A stretch of DNA of 64,000 bases from Aliikangiella marina (GCF_007004765.1 NZ_VIKR01000003.1:124001-188000); one strand, 5' to 3'; shown: positions 18,818-29,800, numbered from the stretch's first letter. Numbers and translations are program-made. Notes: generated from the sequence alone by a model not told the origin.

Positions 18818-20698
18818 ATGAATAATAATGATGATCAGAAAAACATACTGGGGGAATCTCACAATGATTCTTATGATATCGACAAGGTAGCGACAAGTAA
18901 TCACCAGTCCGACTTAAAACGTCGCGACTTTGTCGGTGCAATGGTCGGCACAATTGCTGCGGCTTCGATGGTGAGTAGTACACAGGCGAAAGGAAAAACC
19001 GCTGAGAAAAATGAAGAGCCACTCAACATCGCTGATTTTCCATTGTCGATAGAGGAGTATGACTATGAAGTTGTGATCGTCGGTTCTGGTTTTGGTGGCG
19101 GAGTTGCCGCGGCCAGAGCCAGTAAACGTTGGCCGGGGAAAGTTTTGATGGTCGAGCGTGGCAAGCGCTATGGGCGTAATGATTTTCCGCGAACATTTAA
19201 AGAGTTGAGCAATGGATTTTGGCGGATTCCCGGCGATAATGTTCCTCGTCTTTTTCCGCTTTGGGGCGAGCAGCGCGGTGTTTTTGATTTTCGTAGTTAC
19301 GATCATATGGATACATTGGTTGCTGCGGGTTATGGTGGTGGTTCGCTGATTTATGGCGGCGGGATCATCGAGCCGGTGAGTGAAGACTTTGATCAAACTT
19401 GGCCAGAGTCTATAAAGCGAGCAAAACTCAAACCTTATTTTGAGTTATTTAAATCTTGTTTAGGTGCCAATCAATTACCCAAAACCGATGAACCGGAAAG
19501 GCAACTTAGCCGCCAAGCCCTTTTCGAAACGATTGCTAGCGATGCTGGCAAGCATAGAGTTGATGTTGATGTTGGTGTATTTTTTGGTAATGATCCTGCC
19601 AATCCGACACCCGCTGGAACAATTGACGAAAATCGTTATGGTGCTGAGCAAACTTCGTGTAACTATTGTGGGGAATGCATTGTTGGTTGTAATTATCAAT
19701 CAAAGAATTCTTTAGATCTAAATTATCTTTATGTTGCCGAAAATTATTTTGGTATGCAGGTTCAAACAGAGCACCTAGTCGAAAAAATTGTTCCGCTCAA
19801 TGAACTCGGAGAAGAGTCAAAGCGCGCGGATGGTCGCTATGGGTTTCATATTTATATGGTTGATCTCATCAGCAAAACAGCCAAGCGAGTAAAAAGTCAG
19901 CGAGTGATTTTAGCAGCTGGTACCTATGGCTCGAGCGAAATTCTCTTCAAAAATAAAAAAGCTTACAAAACCTTACCCAGAGTGAGCGATCAACTCGGAC
20001 AAAAATACTCAGGTAATGGCGACTTTATTACTCTTGCGTGGGGATCAAAAGTTCCCACTGATGTTTCAAGAGGGCCAACGATTGTTCAGTACATCGACCA
20101 CACAAGCGATCAACCAATTAAAGCGAAACAATTTATCGCAGAAGATATGGCTATCCCGCTGAGCATTTTAAGCGATATCGTCGAGCTCACATCGCCTAGC
20201 TATTTAGTGAAACGCCATTTAAAACAAATGCTAGCGAAAGACGATGGCAATCAGGATATTTTAGTTCAAGTACACGTAGGGTTAGATAATGCCGCTGGTG
20301 AGGTTTCTCTTAACTGGTTTAACGGCTTACGATTAAATTGGCCTTACTATGAGAATATGAGTTTATATGAGGATATTATTGAAGCGACCAAACAAGCGAA
20401 ACGAGCAATTGACGCTAAACAAGCCATTGCATTTCCGACATGGACCTGGCCCTTTCGACGAAATTTAACGGTCCATCCATTGGGCGGGTGTGTAATGGCT
20501 GACTCAAGTGATGAGGGTGTGGTGAGTGCAGCGTTGGGAGAAAGAGGCAGAGTATTTAATTATCAGAATCTTTTTATTGCCGATGGTTCTGTGATCCCTT
20601 CGTCGCTTGGCGCTAATCCTGCGATTACAATTGGGGCCTTAGCAGAAATGATTGCTGAGGACATTACCGGAATAGTACCAACAAAAAATTTAATTTAA
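18818..20698 (+). CDS. Tat-exported GMC oxidoreductase, cholesterol-oxidase-like
   Basis: 626 residues. A twin-arginine motif LKRRDFVGAMVG near residue 32 is followed by a short hydrophobic stretch and an SSTQA-type cleavage site. The FAD motif is YEVVIVGSGFGGGVAAARA. A four-Cys cluster in NYCGECIVGCNYQSKNSLDL resembles the cysteine motif of cholesterol-oxidase-like GMC proteins. The end carries the catalytic pair HPLGGCVMAD and SLGANPAITIGALAEMIAEDI. Tat export implies that it folds with FAD in the cytoplasm first. A good Shine-Dalgarno (AAGGA) precedes the ATG. It lies 52 bases after the other GMC gene and is followed by a sterol-desaturase-superfamily gene, so a sterol, isoprenoid or long-chain alcohol substrate is likely (inference). 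Confidence 0.88.
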   Translation: MNNNDDQKNILGESHNDSYDIDKVATSNHQSDLKRRDFVGAMVGTIAAASMVSSTQAKGKTAEKNEEPLNIADFPLSIEEYDYEVVIVGSGFGGGVAAARASKRWPGKVLMVERGKRYGRNDFPRTFKELSNGFWRIPGDNVPRLFPLWGEQRGVFDFRSYDHMDTLVAAGYGGGSLIYGGGIIEPVSEDFDQTWPESIKRAKLKPYFELFKSCLGANQLPKTDEPERQLSRQALFETIASDAGKHRVDVDVGVFFGNDPANPTPAGTIDENRYGAEQTSCNYCGECIVGCNYQSKNSLDLNYLYVAENYFGMQVQTEHLVEKIVPLNELGEESKRADGRYGFHIYMVDLISKTAKRVKSQRVILAAGTYGSSEILFKNKKAYKTLPRVSDQLGQKYSGNGDFITLAWGSKVPTDVSRGPTIVQYIDHTSDQPIKAKQFIAEDMAIPLSILSDIVELTSPSYLVKRHLKQMLAKDDGNQDILVQVHVGLDNAAGEVSLNWFNGLRLNWPYYENMSLYEDIIEATKQAKRAIDAKQAIAFPTWTWPFRRNLTVHPLGGCVMADSSDEGVVSAALGERGRVFNYQNLFIADGSVIPSSLGANPAITIGALAEMIAEDITGIVPTKNLI

Positions 20699-20771
20699 GT
20701 TGGTGCAACAATAATCGCGCTAGATTGTTATTCAATTGTCAGATAGCCGAGTAACGGGAAATAGGAAACAA

Positions 20772-21638
20772 ATGACAGCTGTTGAAACTTTATCCGCTTA
20801 CTATGTACCCATGCTAGTGACCTTAATTCTGATCGAAATGTTAGTCCGGTTGTTTGTTAATCGCAGTCAGTTTAATTTTTCTGATGCGTTCGCTAACATC
20901 TTTGTCGGGGTCATTGGTCGAGTGCTGCAAAAAGTAGCCTGGATACCGATTACCTATTGGGGGTTCAGCTTTTTTCATCGTTTTGCACCTATGAGCATCG
21001 ACATGAGCTATTGGTGGGCATGGCCTTTGATTATTTTATTGGCGGATCATTTTGGCTATTGGCAGCACCGCTCATTTCATATGGTGAGGATACTCTGGGC
21101 AACGCATAGCACTCACCATACGTCAGAACACTTTAATTTTTCAACCTCAGTGAGACAGTCGGTGATTGAGTTGGCCTATCGCTGGCTTTGGTCTGCCCCA
21201 TTGACGGTCATAGGATTTGATCCGGTGTCCTGTATCTTAGCGATGGCATTAATACGCTATTATCAATTTTGGATACATACCGACTATATCGGAAAAATTC
21301 CACTCGTGGATGGTATTTTCAATACCGCTTCCAACCATCGAGTACATCATGCGATTAACCCACAGTATATCGATAAGAACTTTGGTTTTATGTTTATTAT
21401 TTGGGATAAACTTTACGGGACTTATGCTCGGGAAGCCGAAAAGCCTGTTTATGGCACAACAAAATTGATCAATTCTAAAGAGCCAATTTCATATAATCCA
21501 ATAACGATTAACTTTCGGGAATTTAAAGATATTTATCGCGATATTAAAGCTGAACCAAGCTGGAAAAATAAATTATTCTATTTAGTCAAGGAGCCAGGGT
21601 GGGAACCGAAAAATCAAGAAGCGGTAAAATCACGATAG
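20772..21638 (+). CDS. sterol desaturase / fatty acid hydroxylase superfamily membrane oxygenase
   Basis: About 288 residues with four to five TM helices and the di-iron histidine clusters of the superfamily: DHFGYWQHRSFH, WATHSTHHTSEHFN and NTASNHRVHHAINPQYIDKN. FGFMFIIWDKLYGTY near the end is typical. Family members hydroxylate or desaturate sterols, fatty acids or carotenoids using oxygen. I chose the ATG at 20772, which has AGGAAA before it; a TTG at 20736 would add 12 residues. It directly follows two exported GMC oxidoreductases, so the three may modify one hydrophobic alcohol in sequence. Confidence 0.9.
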   Translation: MTAVETLSAYYVPMLVTLILIEMLVRLFVNRSQFNFSDAFANIFVGVIGRVLQKVAWIPITYWGFSFFHRFAPMSIDMSYWWAWPLIILLADHFGYWQHRSFHMVRILWATHSTHHTSEHFNFSTSVRQSVIELAYRWLWSAPLTVIGFDPVSCILAMALIRYYQFWIHTDYIGKIPLVDGIFNTASNHRVHHAINPQYIDKNFGFMFIIWDKLYGTYAREAEKPVYGTTKLINSKEPISYNPITINFREFKDIYRDIKAEPSWKNKLFYLVKEPGWEPKNQEAVKSR

Positions 21639-21784
21639 TTTGGTGCTTTTACCGGGTTCTCATTAAAGCAAAGCTTTAGTATTATCAGGTTCACAATCAC
21701 GCTTCCACCCCGCTATAATTTATTGATGTATCGTTTTTCTTTATTTATCTGCGATTGTGATAAGTTATCGTTAACTCACTTACA

Positions 21785-22210
21785 ATGAATCTTCAATTCG
21801 GCGTCGAAGACGCATCTTATCAAGCCGCGGGCCAACAAGCCGGAATTAGTCAGCTAGTCAGTGATTTTTATCGCTTAATGGATTCACAACCGGAATATCG
21901 ACAATTAAGGAATTTACACACTACCGATCTTCAGCAGTCCGAGGATAAGCTGGCTGTGTTTTTAACCGGTTGGTTAGGGGGACCTCGGTTGTATCGTGAA
22001 AAGTATGGGCCGATCAGTATACCGATAGTTCATCAACACCTTAATATCACCCGTGATACACTAGAGCAATGGATGTCCTGCATGATCCAAGCTATTAAGC
22101 TGCAAGACTACTCAGATGAGTTTTCAGATTACCTGATTACTCAGTTACGAGTTCCTGCAGAGCGAATATTGATGGTAATTGAAGCGCGAAAGCCGACCAA
22201 TCAAGAATGA
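21785..22210 (+). CDS. group II truncated haemoglobin (TrHbO type)
   Basis: 141 residues. The family motif FLTGWLGGPRLYREKYG is intact, followed by IVHQHLNITRDTLEQWMSCM in which the His of HxxLxI is the proximal haem ligand. Tyr and Trp residues expected around the distal site are present (FYRLM, EQWM). Group II proteins bind oxygen or NO and are linked to NO and oxidative stress defence. It stands about 100 bases before a methyl-accepting chemotaxis gene on the same strand. Confidence 0.9.
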   Translation: MNLQFGVEDASYQAAGQQAGISQLVSDFYRLMDSQPEYRQLRNLHTTDLQQSEDKLAVFLTGWLGGPRLYREKYGPISIPIVHQHLNITRDTLEQWMSCMIQAIKLQDYSDEFSDYLITQLRVPAERILMVIEARKPTNQE

Positions 22211-22307
22211 CTTCATCGTCGCTGTATTCAACCAATTAGGCCCACAGATTTTTCGTCACTTCACTTTCAATCGACTATATTTAAAAAGGATTTGAAGAGG
22301 ATAATTG

Positions 22308-23534
22308 ATGCAAAAACTCGCAATAGCCCTAATTTTACTAGTCGTTCCCGTCATTTTAACAACATTTGGCTACTTTTTAGCCCCTGAGACGATATTGGGG
22401 TGGGCTGCATTCTCTCTATGGGCAGTGCTGCTTGTGCTTGTGCCTGTTACTTGGTTAGTGAAGATGGCTATCAAACCTTTTTATCGTGTCGTGAATGATG
22501 AAAGTGTTGATACCTTGAGTTTTATCAACACGGTGGATGAAGCGGAGGTTTTGCCTTTTATCCGCAATTTAGCGAGAAGTGTGAATAAACGACTTAATCG
22601 AGCGGATGATACCTTAGTCTCGATACGCCAGTCGGCCGCGAGACTCCAGCCTATGTCAGAGGCGGTAAGAGACGGAAATCTGCAATTCGAACAAAGCGCT
22701 ATTATCAACCAAAAGCGCAACGATAATATTTTTCAAGGCATCAACTCGATTCGTATTTCGAATACCGAAGTATCTGAAGATATTCAGTCAGCTTTTGAGA
22801 GTATAAAAGAAGAGAAGAAACTGGTCGATGAATCCAAGTCAGTCATCGAAAGTGCTGTTAAAAGCATTAATTCCTTGGTCTCTAACGTAAAATTTGCGAG
22901 CGGCAAAATTGGCGAACTTAAAGACGCCAGCGAGCAAATTAGTCATATCATTCAAGTCATCAGCACGATTGCAGAGCAAACTAATCTATTGGCGTTAAAT
23001 GCCGCGATTGAAGCGGCGCGAGCCGGTGAGTCCGGTCGAGGGTTTGCGGTAGTGGCTGATGAAGTAAGAGCGCTCGCGAATCGAACTCATGAGTCTACTG
23101 AGGAAGTTCGCCAAAATATCGAACGTATTCAAGACCTGACTCAACAAAGCTACGACAGAATGCAACAAGGCGAATCTTATTCGGAAGATGCCGTCAATCA
23201 AACCACGCTGAGTAACGACTATCTCAACAAAATCTCTAATGCTCTCGATAGAATTTCTGTGACTGCCGATCATATGCGAGCGTCTTCTGAGCGGGAAAGA
23301 ATTGCTACCAGTGAGGTCGTCAAAAATATTGAAGAGTTAGTTTTGTTTAATCAAAATGCTTTGGATAGCTCAAAGGATTCAACTTTATCGGCTGACGATT
23401 TAATAAAGCTGAGTCAAGTGATCAATGATAAGCTCAAAGTTTTTGAGATCAGCGATGTTGAAGTGAATACTTCGATGAGAACTCGCCGGCGAGAGGATTC
23501 CGGCAAGTTACGAGATATCGTTGAATTATTTTGA
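22308..23534 (+). CDS. methyl-accepting chemotaxis protein without a periplasmic sensor domain
   Basis: About 408 residues. Two TM helices (residues 4-25 and 31-52) are separated by only a few residues, so there is no periplasmic ligand domain and no clear HAMP. The rest is a long cytoplasmic coiled coil with the conserved signalling tip [19 protein letters not shown] and [15 protein letters not shown] that binds CheA and CheW. The ATG at 22308 is preceded by GAAGAGG. Such receptors sense internal or membrane-borne signals. The neighbouring truncated haemoglobin could supply a gas or redox signal, but nothing in the sequence proves this. Confidence 0.88.
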   Translation: MQKLAIALILLVVPVILTTFGYFLAPETILGWAAFSLWAVLLVLVPVTWLVKMAIKPFYRVVNDESVDTLSFINTVDEAEVLPFIRNLARSVNKRLNRADDTLVSIRQSAARLQPMSEAVRDGNLQFEQSAIINQKRNDNIFQGINSIRISNTEVSEDIQSAFESIKEEKKLVDESKSVIESAVKSINSLVSNVKFASGKIGELKDASEQISHIIQVISTIAEQTNLLALNAAIEAARAGESGRGFAVVADEVRALANRTHESTEEVRQNIERIQDLTQQSYDRMQQGESYSEDAVNQTTLSNDYLNKISNALDRISVTADHMRASSERERIATSEVVKNIEELVLFNQNALDSSKDSTLSADDLIKLSQVINDKLKVFEISDVEVNTSMRTRRREDSGKLRDIVELF

Positions 23535-23568
23535 TAAAACCTGATATATATCGCACTTATTTTACCGA

Positions 23569-24273
23569 TTACAGACTTTCTCGATGTGTGATTAGTAGCC
23601 GCTCAATTTGGTGTTTTAACGGTCTCAAGATAAGTTCTGCTAGCATTGCTGCGTAGAGAACAGTGAGTAAAGCAATGCCTATTCCCATAGCAAGGGGATT
23701 TTTTGCCTCCGGTTCAAAATTATAGACATATGAGTCGGCTGTCATCAGCACTGCAATTATTCCTACCAATGCAGAAACTGCTCTCGCGACATGACAATAC
23801 AGAATGTAATGTTTTAGATAAGGTAGGTTGTTTTGTAAGCCTGTCTCATTTTTAGGGAGTAAAATCACCCAGCGCATTAAGTAAATAGTTGTTAAGGTTT
23901 TATCGAGGCCGAATGAAATCGCCGACATAGCAAATGGTAGTCCGATAACCAGTAGTATACTGACAGCATCAAAGTAAACCGCACCGCCGAGTATAAATTG
24001 CAAACCCATTAACGCGACACACAGTAAGACTCCTACAACCCCACTCCAGTTTATACCTCCCGAGCCAACTTCAATATCGTGATCGTTCATCAGATCGACT
24101 GGCGAAACATTAAATGCGGTGGCTATAGCGAGTTGCGACTCTAAGGATGGATTATCGCCATTTTCAATGCGCTGAATCGTTCTTAAACTTAAACCGCTGA
24201 TTTCAGCTAACCGTTCTTGCGACCAACCACTATTTAGGCGTAACTTTTTCATTTTTTCGACTGAAAGACTCAT
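23569..24273 (-). CDS. XRE-type HTH protein with C-terminal membrane domain
   Basis: 234 residues. Residues 8-62 form a lambda-repressor-type HTH (WSQERLAEISGLSLRTIQRIENG). About five hydrophobic segments follow, the second including FDAVSILLVIGLPFAMSAISFG. This places the DNA-binding head on a multi-pass membrane domain of unknown sensory function. GGAG precedes the ATG. It is convergent with the MCP gene. A second gene of the same general type, but with a different membrane part, lies at 57714. Confidence 0.75.
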   Translation of the reverse strand: MSLSVEKMKKLRLNSGWSQERLAEISGLSLRTIQRIENGDNPSLESQLAIATAFNVSPVDLMNDHDIEVGSGGINWSGVVGVLLCVALMGLQFILGGAVYFDAVSILLVIGLPFAMSAISFGLDKTLTTIYLMRWVILLPKNETGLQNNLPYLKHYILYCHVARAVSALVGIIAVLMTADSYVYNFEPEAKNPLAMGIGIALLTVLYAAMLAELILRPLKHQIERLLITHRESL

Positions 24274-24579
24274 TGACTACTCCAATATTGCGTTTTAAGT
24301 AGAAGCCTATGATTAATCGGGTAACACCGCTACGACACGGATGTGATAGTGTTCCGTCACTCAGTCGAAATCTTGGTTTTTCTTAAACACTTGGTTTTTC
24401 CTAAATAGAAATGCGGTAACACTAATATTGACTAATCATAGAATATATCAGCAACGATTGCCTGTTCGGGATGATGTTGTTTATCTTCTCATGGAGAATG
24501 AACCTGATTGTATCCGGTAGATAGAGTCAGTATGATTGAAACGTTAACCCGATGAAGTTGTCATTGCTGGCGGCTTATT
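24274..24579. other. intergenic region between divergent XRE/membrane and GNAT genes
   Basis: No coding frame seen. It holds the promoters of both neighbours and a short imperfect tandem repeat, CTTGGTTTTTC(T/C)TAAA, at 24372-24387 and 24390-24405. Confidence 0.4.
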
Positions 24580-25092
24580 ATGTGTGAAGTGAATAATGTG
24601 ATAAAACTTAGAGAATTTGAAGAAAAAGACACTCAGCGATTAGTCACCTATTTAAATGACCTTGATGTGGTTAAATATTTATCCAGTAAAATCCCTTTAC
24701 CTTATACCAAAGCCGATGCCGACTGGTGGATCAATGAAGGAAGTAAACAAGATTTCGTTCGAGCGATAACTATTAACGATGAGTTGATTGGTTGTATTGG
24801 TGTTAATCGAGGAGAGTTTGAATATAATCGTTCTGGTGAGATTGGATATTGGATCGGTCGAGACTATTGGCGACAAGGTTTTGCACACGCGGCGCTTTTA
24901 CAAATGACAGAGATAGTTTTTTCGACAACGAATATCGTGCGTATTGATGCTTCAGTCTTTTCCGATAACCGACCCTCGATGAATTTGCTGCATAAATCTG
25001 GTTATCAAGAAGAAGCGATCTTAAAAACTGCGATGTACAAACATGGCAAGTTTTTTGACAAGCATATTTTTAGTCGACTGAAGCCCGATTAG
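24580..25092 (+). CDS. GNAT acetyltransferase of the RimJ/RimL type
   Basis: 170 residues. The RimJ/RimL-like layout is visible: LREFEEKDTQRLVTYLND at the start, IGYWIGRDYWRQGFAHAAL (acetyl-CoA motif A) in the middle, RIDASVFSDNRPSMNLLHKSG toward the end and the final F.KHIFSRL stretch. The family acetylates ribosomal protein N-termini, small amines or antibiotics; the target is not identifiable. A GTG at 24598 is a possible alternative start. Confidence 0.85.
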   Translation: MCEVNNVIKLREFEEKDTQRLVTYLNDLDVVKYLSSKIPLPYTKADADWWINEGSKQDFVRAITINDELIGCIGVNRGEFEYNRSGEIGYWIGRDYWRQGFAHAALLQMTEIVFSTTNIVRIDASVFSDNRPSMNLLHKSGYQEEAILKTAMYKHGKFFDKHIFSRLKPD

Positions 25093-25222
25093 AGTGATTA
25101 TGCTCTCTGGTGATTGCGGTGTCATCTTTTCGAGTGGATTACCGATGTGATTACAGAGTTGATTAACCAGTTAACCACTGAAATAAGTGTTTAGAATGTG
25201 AATACTTTAACAAACGGTGCTT

Positions 25223-25627
25223 ATGAGTATTAAATTAGACGACTTAGCCTGGCCAGAAGCGACGCTTTTTAATTTAAGTTTTGATGGTACAGTGCTTAGC
25301 TTTACGATGACTGATATTCAATCTTACATCGAACCAATAAAATTTGAAGAGGTCGATGTCCGTATCACTGATATTAGTGCGCTTAGAGTGACACTAAGAC
25401 CATTTATTGACGGGAAATATTCAGCGAAGGAACTTGTCGTTGATATCGGCGATTTTGCAGAAACTGGTGAGGTTATTGAAGGCATCGTTCGGCAGAATCC
25501 ACTGACGGATACTAATGCTGAGTATTTTTGGCTTACAGGCGAATTGAAAGCTGCCGATATAGTGATAAAAAGAACCGGCAATTATCAATACAAAACAAGA
25601 AAACACCCAACTCTGAGTAGTAAATGA
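25223..25627 (+). CDS. hypothetical protein, 134 aa
   Basis: A soluble acidic, beta-rich protein without signal peptide. It has alternating strands such as ATLFNLSFDGTVLSFTMTD and SALRVTLRPFIDGKYSAK, and a region near the end AEYFWLTGELKAADIVIKR. I do not recognise a family. Its last four bases overlap the start of the FG-GAP gene (ATGA), so the two are translationally coupled. ATG at 25223 chosen; a GTG at 25217 adds two residues. Confidence 0.6.
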   Translation: MSIKLDDLAWPEATLFNLSFDGTVLSFTMTDIQSYIEPIKFEEVDVRITDISALRVTLRPFIDGKYSAKELVVDIGDFAETGEVIEGIVRQNPLTDTNAEYFWLTGELKAADIVIKRTGNYQYKTRKHPTLSSK

Positions 25628-26760
25628 TTCTGTTGACGAAAAACACTAAAGCCCTATTGATTTCTGTTGGGCTATTAAATTTTATCTCTCAAGCTAACAG
25701 TCTTGAGTTAGCAAATACAACATACTCAAAGACGTTACTGAGTATCGGAGCAGGACAAGCCGCAATGACCTTTTGTGACTTTGATGCCGATGGAAATCAA
25801 GATATTCTCATTGCCAATTACTCTGATAATAATATGGTTGTTTTACGTGGTGATGGTAAAGGAAAAGTATCTGAGTTGAGGCGGATTTCTGTTGGAGAAA
25901 ACCCCACTGGCATAGCGACTGCGGATATCAACGGTGATGGTAAAGTTGATGTTGCTATCGCAAATCATGAAACATCTTACGTTACTTTACTCTTTGGTGA
26001 TGGTGATGGAAATTTTCAGAAGTTATCCGGATCTCAATTTGAACTTGATATTAGCCCGCATCCTCATGAAGTTAAGCTAGTTGATTTAGATGGAGATAAT
26101 AAAACTGATTTGATTGTCGATAGCCGTGATGATGACGGAGTGCGATTCTACAAAGGCGCGGATAATGGTGGTTTTGTTTTGCCGGGAAAGGTCGTTCAGA
26201 GCGGAGGCGATCCATATAGAGGATTTGCAATAGGGGATATCAATAATGATGGTTCGCCTGACCTGGTTACACCCAATCTAACTAACGTAGGAGTACTACT
26301 CAACACTGGCAATACGGCTCTTCAATTTTCACTTAGTAAAATAGCGCATTCTGATTCTCCTTTTACGGTCGAATTAGCGGATCTAAATGGAGATAATAAT
26401 AGGGATTTAATCGTTGCTTCGAATAATCGACTAGTCGCAATCTATCCTGGAAACGGGAAAGGTGATTTTGATACAAGAAACAAAATTGAAATCGGCTTAA
26501 ATATCGGTGCGAAGCAAATCGCAATAGGTGATATTAATGGTGATGGTATTCAGGACGCTATTTTAACTAACTGGGCGGGAGAGTTAATTGCTATTATGGG
26601 GAGTACAAGTAAGATAGAAACGATTCTGTTTCACCACCCGAAGATTTCCAATCCGTGGGGTGTCTTACTAGCTGATATGAATGGTGACGGTCATGACGAC
26701 TTTATCGTTGCTGACGGGCGAAGTAATTCTGCGATCTTATACTTGAGCGCAATCAACTGA
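25624..26760 (+). CDS. secreted FG-GAP/VCBS repeat beta-propeller protein
   Basis: 378 residues: a signal peptide ending near residue 26 (LLNFISQANS), then seven repeats of the DxDGDGxxD type, for example DFDADGNQDILIAN, DINGDGKVDVAIAN, DLDGDNKTDLIVDS, DINNDGSPDLVTPN, DLNGDNNRDLIVAS, DINGDGIQDAILTN and DMNGDGHDDFIVAD. Seven repeats predict a closed seven-bladed, calcium-binding propeller of the integrin-alpha/FG-GAP type, exported to the periplasm or outside. It is a binding scaffold rather than an enzyme. It is coupled to the preceding unknown gene by a 4-base overlap. Confidence 0.88.
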   Translation: MILLTKNTKALLISVGLLNFISQANSLELANTTYSKTLLSIGAGQAAMTFCDFDADGNQDILIANYSDNNMVVLRGDGKGKVSELRRISVGENPTGIATADINGDGKVDVAIANHETSYVTLLFGDGDGNFQKLSGSQFELDISPHPHEVKLVDLDGDNKTDLIVDSRDDDGVRFYKGADNGGFVLPGKVVQSGGDPYRGFAIGDINNDGSPDLVTPNLTNVGVLLNTGNTALQFSLSKIAHSDSPFTVELADLNGDNNRDLIVASNNRLVAIYPGNGKGDFDTRNKIEIGLNIGAKQIAIGDINGDGIQDAILTNWAGELIAIMGSTSKIETILFHHPKISNPWGVLLADMNGDGHDDFIVADGRSNSAILYLSAIN

Positions 26761-26896
26761 AATAACCGATAGTGTAAGTTAGCACTCATTCAATCCCGTT
26801 CTCCGCTAGTGTCGGCGTGCTATCTGTTCAGATTTAATCGACACACTGATTAAATAAAAGCCAAGCGCGTTAAGCGCTATCGAATATTAATTGGCT

Positions 26897-29800
26897 TTAT
26901 TCTGCATGAAAATCTTTTGGTGATACATTAAATTGTGCTTTAAAGCATTTGCTAAAATAACTTTGAGATGAAAAGCCAACCTCAAAAGCGACATAGCTTG
27001 AACTATTGCCGTCTGCTAATAATTGCTTAGCCTTCTCCAGTCTAAACCTTCGAAGATATTCTGCTGGTGTCATATCCAACACTGATTTGACCTTTCGGAA
27101 TAACTGTCTTCTACTCATATGAATTGATTCTGCTAACTCATCCATCGATAGATTGGCATTGCAATGGAGCTTCTCGAGTGAGCAATTAATTTTATCGAGG
27201 AAATCGCATTGCTGATTGCGTTTGTGAACCTGTAAATCATCAGATCGAACACTATTATTGTGATTTTTATCTTCATTAGCCGTAAACAAATTTGCGGCAA
27301 AACATTTTTTAAGTATATCTCTTATATCGAGTAAGTTTGCTAATCTTAGATTGAGTTCTTCCGGATCAAATGGTTTAGTTAAGTATTCATCGGCATTTTC
27401 TTGCCAGCCTCGTAGACGGCTGTCACGATCACCTCGAGCTGTTAACAAAATTATCGGGATATGATTGGTGACGGGATTCTTGCGGAGAAGTTGGGTTGTT
27501 TGAAATCCGTCAATATCTGGCATCATAATGTCACTAACAATTAAGTCCGGGACTTCATTGACGGCAATTTCTATACCTTCTTTTCCATTTTTAGCGGTTG
27601 TTACATTGTATTGAGGAGAAATACTTTGCGCGATGTACTGCCGCATATCATCGTTATCCTCTATTACAAGGATTGTTGGCAAGTGGGCTGTGTCTTTTGA
27701 TATTCGTTCGCTATCACTTGAAAAATTTTCCGATTGCTTGACACTCATAAATTCTTGTTTAATAAGCTCTTGATCGAGATCGTTTGATAAATCATAGCTT
27801 GTTGTTTCATTAACAATAGGCAAGCAAACGGTAACAACGGTTCCTTTCTCTGGTTCGCTTTTCAAAGATATTTCACCATCATGAGTCAACACGAGCTCTT
27901 TAACGAGCGACAGGCCTATACCTGCGCCAGTTATTTGTTCGCTATGCTCGTTCAGTACGCGATGATACCTGGTAAATACTAAACTCTGGTGTTCAGGAGG
28001 AATACCAATTCCAGTATCAATAACCTCTATTTGAAGTTGTCTCTCTGTGCGGTTGGTTAATAGCGTGATTGACCCACCAGGTTTTGTGTACTTTATCGCA
28101 TTTGACAAGAGATTAAGTAATATCTTTTCAAATGCATCCGGTGTAAATTCGAAATTCAGCTCGAAATACTCAGGCTCATTGAACCTAATGTTTTTGTCAT
28201 GAGCTAATGTGGCAAAGGATTCGCTAAGAAATTTAATGATTCTTCCAATAGGCTGAGTTGATTTTTTAGCGATACTTTTGATTCTAAAAGTCTCTATGTT
28301 GAGCAATTGGTTAACCATTCTGAGTAGCCGGAAAGTATTTCTCTGGACAATATTGAGTTTATTTGTGTCCTGCTGACTTAGCTCTGATTTGAGTACTTGA
28401 CTCAATGGTCCAAGAATTAAGGTTAATGGCGTTTTGAATTCATGAGATAGATTCGCAAGCTCTTGATTCTTTTTTGACAGCAGCTTTTCAACTTTGTTTT
28501 TTTCATGGCTTAAAGCTTTAGTCCTTTTTTCAACCTCTAGTTCCAATGCTGTCGCTCTCGCTTTTATAAGGCGTGTGCGATAGATAATGGCAGCGTACAA
28601 AAAAACTAAAATACCGATGAGAATGAAGACTCTGAATTCGTTTGATTGCCACCAAAGTGGAATAACAGTGAATTCAAAATTGAGCGGAGTACTCCAAATT
28701 CCATCGTTATTTGATGCTCTGAATTGAATGACATAGTCACCGGGTGCAAGTTCCTCAAAAATTACGTCGCTAGTTATATTAGAGATACTTACCCACTTAT
28801 TTGCTTTATTAACAATTCGATATTGGTAACGGTTTCTAGACTGTTTTAGATAGCTCGATGAGGATAGCTGAATCTTGAGTGGAAACTGTTTAGGTTTTAT
28901 CGATATTGCCTCTTCTTCTAATGCAGAGAGCTTAACATCGGCGAGTTGGATAGAATCTATTTTTATTGTCGGTTGTATCTTATTCTGAATCGTTGAACTC
29001 GCATTGAACGTGTATATTCCTTCGAAACCGCTAAAGTAAATTACTTGCTGATGGCGTTTACATACCTTGCCATTGAGCCCACCTCTCGGTAAGCCGTCGA
29101 CCTGATCAAAGCTTAACAACTCATTTTTTTTCCATTGAAAAAGTTTTCCCTTAGTTTGTACTATTAACCACGAGTCATTATAGCGAATGAAGCAACCAGT
29201 ATTGACTATGTTAATATTGAGCCGCGTTAAATGCGCTTTATCTAAATCATATACGTATAAATTATCATTGGTCGTAATGAGATTTAAGGCGTTTTTATCT
29301 CGAAGAACTTTTGCCAGTTTAACGCCTTCTTTCTTTAGCGAAACAAGACTACTCATCGCCATTGACTGGTAATTGAATTTATATAATGCATCTTCTGTAA
29401 AGAATAGAATCGAATTAGCTGAATCATGCATTGTAAATCGTGTGCTAACAATAACGTCGATTGGGATGTAAGGACTAATATCTATCGGCTGAATTTTGTT
29501 GTCTATTATTTCCAGATATTTAAGCCCGGTTTTTTCAGAGGCTACCCAAAAGTGATTTTTTCTGCCTTCCGTAATACTAATAATTTTGTCATTGGTATAA
29601 TAGGAGTTTTTAGAGATAGCGAACTCAATGTCTGAACCGCCCTTTTCTACTGATATTAACTTTCCTAAAGAACCCAGTAATAGCTTGTCATTGGTTTGAA
29701 GCGATGAATAACTCGGAGACATAAGTGTACGTTCAAGATTTGAAATGTATGTTGTGTCTTTATTACTCAATATAAAATTTGTCTTGTCATATAGTTCAAT

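Noticed and set aside
24372-24405. Tandem CTTGGTTTTTC-type repeat before the GNAT gene
   Set aside because: Only two imperfect copies with no link to a known element; listed only as part of the intergenic description.
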